Below, piece after piece: positions 8,451 through 16,286 of a DNA stretch of 35,799 bases (positions are counted from its first letter, which is position 1; each line of letters starts with the position of its first letter). The position numbers and the translations under genes were made by a program. The notes below the pieces were generated by a model that was not told the DNA's origin, searched no databases, and was given only the letters and a program-made list of their open reading frames with translations. This DNA comes from Actinomycetota bacterium (GTDB lineage Bacteria; Actinomycetota; AC-67). The stretch lies in NCBI GenBank assembly GCA_005884515.1, contig VAWS01000061.1, forward strand, positions 1 to 35,799. Direction: 5' to 3'.

Positions 8451-9941
8451 ATGGACGAAGCGTCGGGCGTCCTCATCGAGAAGCCGAACCTCCACCTCCG
8501 AGGGATGAACCGGAACACCGTCATCATCGACGGCACGAAAGCCGGGACGTCTGCGTGCTCGGGACGGAAACAGGACCAGACGTTCACCAAGGACGGGATG
8601 AACGGCGTCGTCGCGTTCAAAGTGGACGGCGTCTCGGTCGAGAACCTAACCGCGTGCAACTACCTCACCGGCACGTCGGGCGGCGAAGGAAACGAGATCT
8701 GGTGGAACGGCGGCGACGGAAGCGGCAAGATCGGGATGGGCCGCTATTGGGGCGATTACATCACCGCGACGTCGACGTACTCCAATGGGTTCGCGAACCC
8801 TCGCGGTGAATACGGGATCTTCGTTTCCAACGCGAGAGGTCCTGGAATCATCGACCACAGCTACGCGTCGAACATGGGCGACGCCGCCTACTACATCGGT
8901 GCATGCCCCGACTGCAACGCGATCCTGCGGCGTGCGCACGGCCAGTTCAGCGCGCTCGGCTTCTCGGGTACGAACGCCGGCGGCCATCTGATCATCGAAC
9001 GCAACGAGTTCGACCACAACGCAATCGGAGCGGCGCCGGACTCGCAGAACAACGACGACGCGCCGAGCCCGAACAGCGGTCGCTGCCCCAACCCGAACGA
9101 GATCAGTGCGGCGGGTACGAATTCGTGCTCGATCTGGCGCTACAACTTCTTCCACGACAACAACAACCCCAACGTTCCGGGGCTGGGCACCGGAGGACTT
9201 GCCGGGGCGGCGCCGGTCGGCACGGGCATCGCGCTTGCCGGGATCGAGTACCACACCCTTTACAAGAACCGGTTCGAGAACAACGGCTCCTGGGGCGTCT
9301 TGGTGACCGACCTGCCCGACCAGGAAGACCCGCCGGCCGACGTTCCCAGTCAGAACTGCAACGGCGGCATATCGGTCCTCCCGACGGGCACGTCGGCGAT
9401 CGGCCCGCTGTACTCGGGCGGCGCACTCTGCTATTTCCAAGCGTTCGGGAACGACGTTCGCGGCAACACGTTCGTGAACGACGGCTTCTACAAGAACCCG
9501 GGCAACGCGGATATCGCCGACCTCGGTCTCCCCCACAACCCCGGGAACTGCTTCAGCGGGAACACGGATCCGGCCGGCCTCACGGCGTATCCGCCTGCCG
9601 CGCTGCTGCAGTCGGACCTATACGCATGCAATCGGCCCAACGGCGGGGACGTGACGCTGACGCTGCTCCAAGCGAACTGCGCCACGCGAGGGCTGCTCTT
9701 CCCGTGCCCCGACACGCCGCTGACGCACTATCCGCCGTCGACGCACGTCACGCTGCGCATGTCGCCGCGGCAGCCGACGATGCCGGATCCCTGCAAGGGC
9801 GTGCCGGCGAACCCGTGGTGCCCACGCAACGGTTCCACGTCGTACGGCGTCACAGGCACCGTCGCGACCGTCGCCGGAGCGGCATGGATCGTCCTTGGAG
9901 CTGCGCTGGTCCGTAGACGGCCGCTCGAACGGCGGTACTGA
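8451..9941 (+). CDS. Secreted/membrane-anchored right-handed beta-helix repeat protein; N-terminus probably disrupted
   Basis: GVLIEKPNLHLRGMNRNTVIIDG... and further beta-helix-type repeats, C-terminal TM helix plus RRR. In-frame upstream VRPGDYKEEGFKG is not connected to the signal-peptide-like MRSKLRSAVVTTALLTF, which is in another frame from 8365. Confidence 0.75.
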   Translation: MDEASGVLIEKPNLHLRGMNRNTVIIDGTKAGTSACSGRKQDQTFTKDGMNGVVAFKVDGVSVENLTACNYLTGTSGGEGNEIWWNGGDGSGKIGMGRYWGDYITATSTYSNGFANPRGEYGIFVSNARGPGIIDHSYASNMGDAAYYIGACPDCNAILRRAHGQFSALGFSGTNAGGHLIIERNEFDHNAIGAAPDSQNNDDAPSPNSGRCPNPNEISAAGTNSCSIWRYNFFHDNNNPNVPGLGTGGLAGAAPVGTGIALAGIEYHTLYKNRFENNGSWGVLVTDLPDQEDPPADVPSQNCNGGISVLPTGTSAIGPLYSGGALCYFQAFGNDVRGNTFVNDGFYKNPGNADIADLGLPHNPGNCFSGNTDPAGLTAYPPAALLQSDLYACNRPNGGDVTLTLLQANCATRGLLFPCPDTPLTHYPPSTHVTLRMSPRQPTMPDPCKGVPANPWCPRNGSTSYGVTGTVATVAGAAWIVLGAALVRRRPLERRY

Positions 9942-9996
9942 CGTCGCTTGGCCGGAGGTCGCGCGCGCCGCTAAGGTGCGCGGGCGAGGTTCGAAC

Positions 9997-10500
9997 ATGA
10001 CCGAATACATAGGTCACGGGGTCAAGCAGCGCGCTCAGATCGCAATGACGCAATCTGAGATCGACGCGTTCCTCCGGGGCCGTCACACGATGACGATGTG
10101 CACGATGAATCCCGACGGCAACATCCACGCCGTCGGGATGTGGTACGGATTCTGCGAGGGGGCCATCGCGGTTGAGTCGAAAGCGAAAGCGCAGAAGGTG
10201 CAGAACGTTCGTCGCGACCCACGGATCACGTGCATGATCGAAACCGGGGACTACTACGAGGAGCTCCAGGGCGTGTCGGTGATCGGGAAGGCAGAGATCG
10301 TCGACGATCCCACCCGCATGTGGGAGCTCGGCGTCAGCGTCATGGACCGCTACTACATGCCGTATACCGAAGACCTACGGCCGGCTGTGGAGGCGATGCT
10401 CAACAAGCGGGTCGTGATCAAGGTCCAGCCGATCAAAGTCATCTCATGGGATCACCGGAAGCTCGGATTGCCGTCGACGAGGCCGCCCGCGAGCGCTTAG
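9997..10500 (+). CDS. Pyridoxamine 5'-phosphate oxidase (PPOX)-family protein
   Basis: LRGRHTMTMCTMNPDGNIHAVGMWYGF...AQKVQNVRRDPRITCMIE...LQGVSVIGKAEIVDD is the split-barrel flavin/F420-binding pattern. Confidence 0.85.
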   Translation: MTEYIGHGVKQRAQIAMTQSEIDAFLRGRHTMTMCTMNPDGNIHAVGMWYGFCEGAIAVESKAKAQKVQNVRRDPRITCMIETGDYYEELQGVSVIGKAEIVDDPTRMWELGVSVMDRYYMPYTEDLRPAVEAMLNKRVVIKVQPIKVISWDHRKLGLPSTRPPASA

Positions 10501-10559
10501 GCTTGCGTCTTCGACGGGTAGCCGGTGACGGCGGGCACGCTTGAAACGTTCGGGCGTCG

Positions 10560-10949
10560 GTGAGCGACGAGCAGGGGGATCCAGCGATGGACGGGCAGCG
10601 GCGCGAGGTGGGGGCGATGCTTGAGATCTCGGTCGAGCAGCCCTCGGACGGCGTGTTCGTCATCACCCCATCTGGGGAGCTCGACCTCTCCAACGGGGAG
10701 CTCCTGTCGGACGCGATGTCGGACGCACGGGGGAAGGATGCCAAAACGCTGGTCCTCGACCTGACCGGCCTGACCTTCATGGACTCCTCGGGACTGCGGC
10801 TTCTGATCGACGCGTGGAACGAGTCCCAGATCGCCGAGCGGCGTCTGGCGATCGTGGTCCTGGATTCCGGCCTCGTGCGCCGGGTTCTCGAGGTCAGCGG
10901 CACGGACGCTTTCCTGCCGATCGTCGGCCGGCTCGACGACGTGCTGTAG
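10560..10949 (+). CDS. STAS-domain anti-sigma factor antagonist (start uncertain; 10617 possible)
   Basis: VFVITPSGELDLSN...LVLDLTGLTFMDSSGLRLLIDAW with the DSSG phosphoacceptor motif. Confidence 0.9.
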   Translation: MSDEQGDPAMDGQRREVGAMLEISVEQPSDGVFVITPSGELDLSNGELLSDAMSDARGKDAKTLVLDLTGLTFMDSSGLRLLIDAWNESQIAERRLAIVVLDSGLVRRVLEVSGTDAFLPIVGRLDDVL

Positions 10950-11081
10950 CTCGGGGCCCCCCTGCATCGATTCAGCGCGCGGTGGGTAGATGCTGGACAT
11001 CGCCGGGCCGCGAAGGAGGCCGCACCTACGACCGAGTCCGTCTCACCCGGAACCGACACCATCCGGCTGCTCGTCGAGAGC

Positions 11082-12464
11082 GTGCTGGACTACGCCATCT
11101 TCCTGCTCGACGAAAGCGGGCACATCCTCAGCTGGAACGCCGGGGCCCAGCGGATCAAGGGGTACAAGCCGCAAGAGATCATCGGCAAGCATTTCTCGAT
11201 CTTCTACCCGGAGGAAGACCTCGCGTGGGACAAGCCCGGACGGGAGCTCAAGACCGCCCTCCAGGAGGGTCGCGTCGAGGACGAGGGGTGGCGCGTTCGG
11301 AAAGACGGCAGCCGTTTCTGGGCGAGTGTCGTGATCACGCCGTTGTACGAGGCCGACGGGCGGCTGCGAGGGTTCGGGAAGGTCACCCGAGATCTGAGCG
11401 AACGGCGACTAGCCGAAGAACACCTCCGGCGGAGCGAGGAAGAGTTCCGGATGCTCGTGAGCCACGTGACCGACTACGCCATCTTCATGCTCGATGCGCG
11501 CGGCTACGTGCAGACGTGGAACGCCGGCGCGCAGCGAATCAAAGGCTGGACCGCCGACGAGATCATCGGCAAGCACTTCTCGACCTTCTATACACAGGAG
11601 GATCTCGACGCGCAGAAACCCGAACGCGAGCTGGAGATGGCGAAGACGGCCGGGCGGGTGGAAGACGAGGCGTGGCGTGTGCGTAAGGACGGCTCCCTCT
11701 TCTGGGCGAACGTCGTCATCACAGCCGTCTACGACGACGACGGACACCTCCAAGGCTTCGCGAAGATCACTCGCGACCTGACCGACCGCCGCAACGCGGA
11801 GCTGGCGAAGGATCGATTCATCGCCAACGCGGCGCACGAGCTCCGAACCCCTTTGTCCGTCGTCATCGGTCTCTCGAGTCATCTGAGGAATCCGAAGGCC
11901 GTGGAGGATCCGGAGTTTCCCGAGCAGATCGACGCGCTCGCGCGCCAAGCCATCCGTATGAGGACGTTGGTCAACAACCTCCTCGATCTGACGCAGATCG
12001 TTCAGGGGAAAACGAGGCCGCTGAGTGAGGTCCGGCTCGACGACGCGGTCGAACGCGCAATGCTCACGCTTCCGCCGCCGGACGGTACCTCCGTCGACAC
12101 CGCGATCGGTCCGGAGACCGTGCGGGCCGATCCCGGGAGGCTCGACCAGGTGATCACGAATCTGTTGTCCAACGCGTATCGCTACGGCGGAAAACGCATC
12201 ACGCTACGGTCGGAAGCGCGCGCGCCCGATCTCGTCGTGCTCGAAGTCGCCGACGACGGCCCCGGCGTCTCCTCGGAACTGGCGACCGTCTTGTTCGAAC
12301 CGTTCAAGCGCGGGGCGGAAACTCAGGCGATCGAGGGGTCCGGCCTCGGCCTCGCGATCGTCAAGGGGTTCGTGGAATCGTTCCAGGGCCGGATCGACTA
12401 CGCGCCCGCCGATGGCGGCGGCGCGCGCTTCTTGATCTACTTCAAGAGGGGTGAGGATCGATGA
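11082..12464 (+). CDS. PAS-PAS sensor histidine kinase (soluble; start uncertain)
   Basis: Two similar PAS domains (DYAIFLLDESGHILSWNAGAQRIKGY and DYAIFMLDARGYVQTWNAGAQRIKGW), FIANAAHELRTPLSV and GSGLGLAIVKGFVESFQG. The frame is open upstream without an ATG. Confidence 0.92.
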   Translation: MLDYAIFLLDESGHILSWNAGAQRIKGYKPQEIIGKHFSIFYPEEDLAWDKPGRELKTALQEGRVEDEGWRVRKDGSRFWASVVITPLYEADGRLRGFGKVTRDLSERRLAEEHLRRSEEEFRMLVSHVTDYAIFMLDARGYVQTWNAGAQRIKGWTADEIIGKHFSTFYTQEDLDAQKPERELEMAKTAGRVEDEAWRVRKDGSLFWANVVITAVYDDDGHLQGFAKITRDLTDRRNAELAKDRFIANAAHELRTPLSVVIGLSSHLRNPKAVEDPEFPEQIDALARQAIRMRTLVNNLLDLTQIVQGKTRPLSEVRLDDAVERAMLTLPPPDGTSVDTAIGPETVRADPGRLDQVITNLLSNAYRYGGKRITLRSEARAPDLVVLEVADDGPGVSSELATVLFEPFKRGAETQAIEGSGLGLAIVKGFVESFQGRIDYAPADGGGARFLIYFKRGEDR

Positions 12465-12832
12465 GCTCACGTGTTCTCATCGTGGATGACGAGCCAGACA
12501 TCCTTTTCATGATCAAGGTGATCCTCCGCAGCGAGGGGTACGAGGTGGTTGCTGCATCCGGTGTCGCGGAAGCGCGCGCGCAGCTCTCGGAAGACAATCC
12601 CGACCTTGTGCTTCTCGACCTACGCTTGGCCGACGGCGAAGGATGGGACGTCCTCCGCGACCTCCGCGAGGACGGCAGGCTCGAACGGGTCCCCGTCGTC
12701 ATTCTCTCTGCGCACGCGTCACCGGGAACCATCCAGCGCGCGCTTTCTGAAGGCGCGGCCGGATACGTGACGAAGCCCTTCGTCACGAGCGAGCTCGTCG
12801 GCGCCGTGCGGGAGCACGCGTACGGAAACTGA
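12461..12832 (+). CDS. Single-domain response regulator receiver
   Basis: MSSRVLIVDDEPDILFMIKVIL...DLVLLDLRLADGEGWDVL...VVILSAHAS...GYVTKPF; 4-nt overlap with the kinase. Confidence 0.93.
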   Translation: MSSRVLIVDDEPDILFMIKVILRSEGYEVVAASGVAEARAQLSEDNPDLVLLDLRLADGEGWDVLRDLREDGRLERVPVVILSAHASPGTIQRALSEGAAGYVTKPFVTSELVGAVREHAYGN

Positions 12833-12835
12833 CCG

Positions 12836-13234
12836 ATGACACGATTGATCGACGCCACGCTCGAGAACCGGCGCGAAGCCGCTCGCGAGGCGCGACGGCT
12901 CGTGACCGACTTGAACACACCCGCACTCGACGGTGTGATCGATGACGTGGCGCTGCTCGTGTCCGAGCTGGTGACGAACAGCTTCCGGTACGGCGGACTG
13001 CGGGAAGGCGAGCGCATCGCGCTCAGCATCTCCCACGACGACAACACCGTCCGGGCGGAGATAGCCGACCCGGGTCACGGGACGACGCTCCCCTCGCCGC
13101 GGAGGCCGACGCCTACCGGTGGGTGGGGCCTGGAGATCGTCCGGCGGAAGGCGGATCGCTGGGGCGCTGAGAAGCGAAGAGGAGGAACCGTCGTGTGGTT
13201 CGAGATCGACGTGGACGGCGGACGCGATGCCTGA
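12836..13234 (+). CDS. RsbW-like anti-sigma factor / ATP-binding protein (GHKL)
   Basis: VALLVSELVTNSFRYGG (N-box) and GGWGLEIVRRKADRWG (G-box), 132 aa. Confidence 0.88.
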   Translation: MTRLIDATLENRREAAREARRLVTDLNTPALDGVIDDVALLVSELVTNSFRYGGLREGERIALSISHDDNTVRAEIADPGHGTTLPSPRRPTPTGGWGLEIVRRKADRWGAEKRRGGTVVWFEIDVDGGRDA

Positions 13235-13586
13235 GCTAAGAATGCCGGACGATTTCTCCGTGCGCGTGTCGGACGGCGGCGACGCGATCACGATCCGGTG
13301 CGAAGGCGAGCTCGACATCGCAGTGACGTCGATGGTTCGGGACGCTGTGCTGGCCGTCCTCCGGGGAACCCCGAACGAGATCGCACTCGACTGGACCGGA
13401 GTCACGTTCATGGACTCGAGCGGCATAAGGTTGCTGCTGCAGACGATGTTGCTATGCCGAGATCACGGCGTCGAGCTCACGTGGTCGCTGAGCGACGCCG
13501 CGCGCAAGACGCTCGACCTCGTGGGCATCCACGACGCGCTGCTGACAGACCACGCGTCCGGATCCGGCCGTGCGCAGGAGGACTGA
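13227..13586 (+). CDS. STAS-domain anti-sigma factor antagonist
   Basis: ATG 13227 overlaps the previous stop; ITIRCEGELDIAVTSMV...IALDWTGVTFMDSSGIRLLLQT. Confidence 0.9.
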   Translation: MPELRMPDDFSVRVSDGGDAITIRCEGELDIAVTSMVRDAVLAVLRGTPNEIALDWTGVTFMDSSGIRLLLQTMLLCRDHGVELTWSLSDAARKTLDLVGIHDALLTDHASGSGRAQED

Positions 13587-13727
13587 GCGAGCCCGGCGCG
13601 ACTGCACGACACGTGCCGAGGTCGCGTTCGTCGCAGCAGTAGTCGCAGTCGCCCCTCGTGCCGGCGTGGATCGCGACCCCGGTGAGAGCTGTCTGGGAAT
13701 CGGCGACTCCGTTACGCTTGAGCCCCC

Positions 13728-15065
13728 ATGTCGATCGACATCCGGTACGCGCGCGTCGGCCAGCAGCATGTCGCCTATGCAGTCGTCGGCTCCGGCCCGC
13801 TCAATCTGGTCCTCGCCCCGCCCATCACGTCCAACATCGAGATCCAGTGGGACGACCCGTACTACCGGCGGTTCCTGGAGCGTCTCGGCACGTCCGCAAC
13901 GGTCGCCATCTTCGACAAGCGAGGGACCGGCCTCTCCGGACCGATCCTCAACACCGGTGTGCCGACGCTCGAGCAACGCATGGACGACATCAACGCCGTG
14001 ATGGACGCGCTCCATTGGGACAACGCGTCGTTGTTCGGATACGCAGAAGGCGGCTCGCTCTGCACGCTGTACGCTGCGTCGTTCCCGGAGCGGGTGCGTT
14101 CTCTGATCCTCTGTAACGCGGCAGCGCGACTCATGAGGGCGGACGACTATCCGTGGGGCTGGATACCTGAGGCCTCGCCGATGCACGACGCGGCGCCCGG
14201 ATGGGGCAAGCCGGACTTCCGTTTCTACGAGCGCTTCGCTCCCGGGATGCGATCGCACCCCGATTGGGAGGACTTCATCATGGGCCAGGCTCGCGAGCAG
14301 CGTCACGGCGCAAGTCCGGACATGTTCCTCGCGTTGCAGCGCGTCGCGACCGAGATCGACGTCCGAGACGTGCTTCCGTCCATCCAGTGCGCGACGCTGG
14401 TCATGCATCGCAAAGACAACGACATCCTCGACGTCCGCAACGGGCGATACCTCGCCGAGCACATCCCCGACGCGAAATACGTCGAGTTGCCCGGCGCCGA
14501 CCACTATCCATGGTTCGACGACCAGGACACGATCCTCGACCAGGTGCACGAGTTCCTGACCGGGCACCAGCCTGCGCCCGAGCTGGACCGGGTTCTGGCA
14601 ACGATCCTGTTCACCGACATCGTCGGGTCGACCGCGCGCGCGGCCGATATCGGTGACCACAAGTGGAAGGACCTTCTCGGCCAGCACCATTCGATCGTGC
14701 GCAAGGAGCTCTCGCGGTTCCGGGGTCGTGAAATCGACACGGCGGGAGACGGCTTCTTCGCAACCTTCGACGGCCCGGCTCGCGGCGTTCGGTGCGCGAT
14801 GTCGATCAGAGACTCGGTGCGTTCCGTAGGGCTGGAGATACGGGCGGGCCTTCACACCGGCGAATGCGAGATCATGGGCTCGAACGTCGGAGGTCTCGCG
14901 GTGCACATCGGCGCACGGGTAGCTGCGCGCGCCGATGCCAGCGAGGTGCTCGTGTCGAGCACGGTCAAGGACCTCGTCGCAGGCTCGGGCATCAGCTTCG
15001 AAGATCGAGGCACGCATCAGCTCAAGGGCGTTCCGGACGAGTGGCACATCTTCGCGGCGAAGTGA
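13728..15065 (+). CDS. Alpha/beta-hydrolase domain fused to class III adenylate/guanylate cyclase domain
   Basis: N-terminal alpha/beta-hydrolase fold with elbow LFGYAEGGSL; C-terminal ATILFTDIVGSTARAADIGDHKW...DTAGDGFFATF...IRAGLHTGE...VHIGARVAARA. Confidence 0.93.
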   Translation: MSIDIRYARVGQQHVAYAVVGSGPLNLVLAPPITSNIEIQWDDPYYRRFLERLGTSATVAIFDKRGTGLSGPILNTGVPTLEQRMDDINAVMDALHWDNASLFGYAEGGSLCTLYAASFPERVRSLILCNAAARLMRADDYPWGWIPEASPMHDAAPGWGKPDFRFYERFAPGMRSHPDWEDFIMGQAREQRHGASPDMFLALQRVATEIDVRDVLPSIQCATLVMHRKDNDILDVRNGRYLAEHIPDAKYVELPGADHYPWFDDQDTILDQVHEFLTGHQPAPELDRVLATILFTDIVGSTARAADIGDHKWKDLLGQHHSIVRKELSRFRGREIDTAGDGFFATFDGPARGVRCAMSIRDSVRSVGLEIRAGLHTGECEIMGSNVGGLAVHIGARVAARADASEVLVSSTVKDLVAGSGISFEDRGTHQLKGVPDEWHIFAAK

Positions 15066-15130
15066 ACCGGATACCGCACCTTCTCCTCGCCGCGGCCCAT
15101 CGGCGCTATCGTTGATGCGTAACGGGGGGT

Positions 15131-15505
15131 GTGGGCATGAGGCTCGACGTCGGTGAGATGGTTAAGGGGATCCAGCAACGGATCCCATTCCTCGGTGCGC
15201 CGGAGCGCCTGATTTCGGAGCTCGTCGACATGCTCCGCGACGCGCACCGGATCATGCTGCGCCTCGAGGAGACGATGGATCGCTTCGACAAAATGGCGCA
15301 GAGCTGGGACGACCGCATCGCGAGCTTCGAGCTGTCGCCCGAGCGGCTGCTGCGCATGGAACAAGCGCTGTTCAACATCGAGCGGGGGATGATGGGAGTC
15401 GAAGCGAGCTTTGGCGCGTTGCCGCGCGCCGTGCGTACGCGGATCGATCGCGGGCGACGCCCCACCGCCGGCGAGACGCCGCCGGCGCCGCGGCCGCCGT
15501 ACTAG
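15131..15505 (+). CDS. Helical hypothetical protein (about 124 aa)
   Basis: GTG 15131 or ATG 15137; amphipathic helical sequence (LISELVDMLRDAHRIMLRLEETMDRFDKMAQSWDD). No family recognised. Confidence 0.6.
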   Translation: MGMRLDVGEMVKGIQQRIPFLGAPERLISELVDMLRDAHRIMLRLEETMDRFDKMAQSWDDRIASFELSPERLLRMEQALFNIERGMMGVEASFGALPRAVRTRIDRGRRPTAGETPPAPRPPY

Positions 15506-16254
15506 CCCGCGGTGTCGCGCGCGCTTCCCTGATCGAGCGCGCGCTGGATGTGCTCCCCGAGCGTCTCTTGTGCGTGCCGTTCCATCGCGCGCGCGAGCTC
15601 CGCGTCGACGACCATCTCGGCGAGCGGCCGCAAGCGCCAGATCAGCTCGGCCAGCTTGGGGACGTCACCGGCGGGCGGAAGGTCGTCGCCGTACCGGTCG
15701 AAGATGTGCGTCGCAGTCATCTCGACGAAGCGGGCCGCGATGCGATCGACGTCTCGCCGCAGCCGACGGAGCTCCGCTCCTACGACGTCGAGCGGAATGC
15801 CGGCGGCGGCGAGCTCGGCCCCGGCGTGCAGCAGGCGCGGGCTGTTGACCTTAAAGCGCTCGCCGTCGACCTCGAGGATGCCCATCTCGACCGCATCAGT
15901 CAGCGCTTCGACGCTCGCCGCGGACCCGAACAGATCAAGTAGCTCCTCCGGCGACATGTACGTGGGGACCTCGTCGGACCACGGGCTCGACACCGCCTCC
16001 TCGAGGCCCATCAGCTGCCCGAGGTCGTGGCCTTGTTCCACACCGGCGATCAGCTCCGCGATGTTCGCCAAGCTGTATCCACGTTCGAGCAGCCTGCCGA
16101 TCAGCGTGAGCCGCGCGAGGTGCGCGTCGTCGTAGAAGCCCACGCGGCCTTCCCGCCGAGGTGGCGGCAACAGCCCACGATCTTGATACGCGCGAACATT
16201 ACGAACGGTGGTCCCGGCCGCGCGGGCGAGCTCGTCGACGCGATAGTCGGCCAT
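15502..16254 (-). CDS. MerR-family transcriptional regulator
   Basis: MADYRVDELARAAGTTVRNVRAYQDRGLLPPPRREGRVGFYDDAHLARLTLIGRLLERGYSLANIAELI. ATG 16254; the ORF track extends to 16278. Confidence 0.92.
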   Translation of the reverse strand: MADYRVDELARAAGTTVRNVRAYQDRGLLPPPRREGRVGFYDDAHLARLTLIGRLLERGYSLANIAELIAGVEQGHDLGQLMGLEEAVSSPWSDEVPTYMSPEELLDLFGSAASVEALTDAVEMGILEVDGERFKVNSPRLLHAGAELAAAGIPLDVVGAELRRLRRDVDRIAARFVEMTATHIFDRYGDDLPPAGDVPKLAELIWRLRPLAEMVVDAELARAMERHAQETLGEHIQRALDQGSARDTAG

Positions 16255-16286
16255 CAGCCCACACCCATCAGCCCACACCCATCAGC
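16253..16286. repeat. 14-bp tandem repeat ATCAGCCCACACCC (about 2.4 copies)
   Basis: ATCAGCCCACACCC at 16253-16266 and 16267-16280, then ATCAGC 16281-16286, at the hydrolase-SDR stop/MerR start junction. Confidence 0.95.

Noticed and set aside
3525-13710. Shared 14-mer ATCGGCGACTCCGT near 3526 and near 13698
   Set aside because: A rough estimate suggests about that many identical 14-mers by chance in a 36-kb GC-rich window.
14900-14935. His instead of Asn in the cyclase VHIGARV motif as a sign of inactivity
   Set aside because: From memory VHIGARV-type sequences are common in hydrolase-cyclase fusions, so it is not evidence of loss of function.
13452-15047. 531-aa minus-strand ORF
   Set aside because: Antisense to the well-supported hydrolase-cyclase gene; low-complexity Arg/Val-rich translation typical of shadow ORFs in GC-rich DNA.
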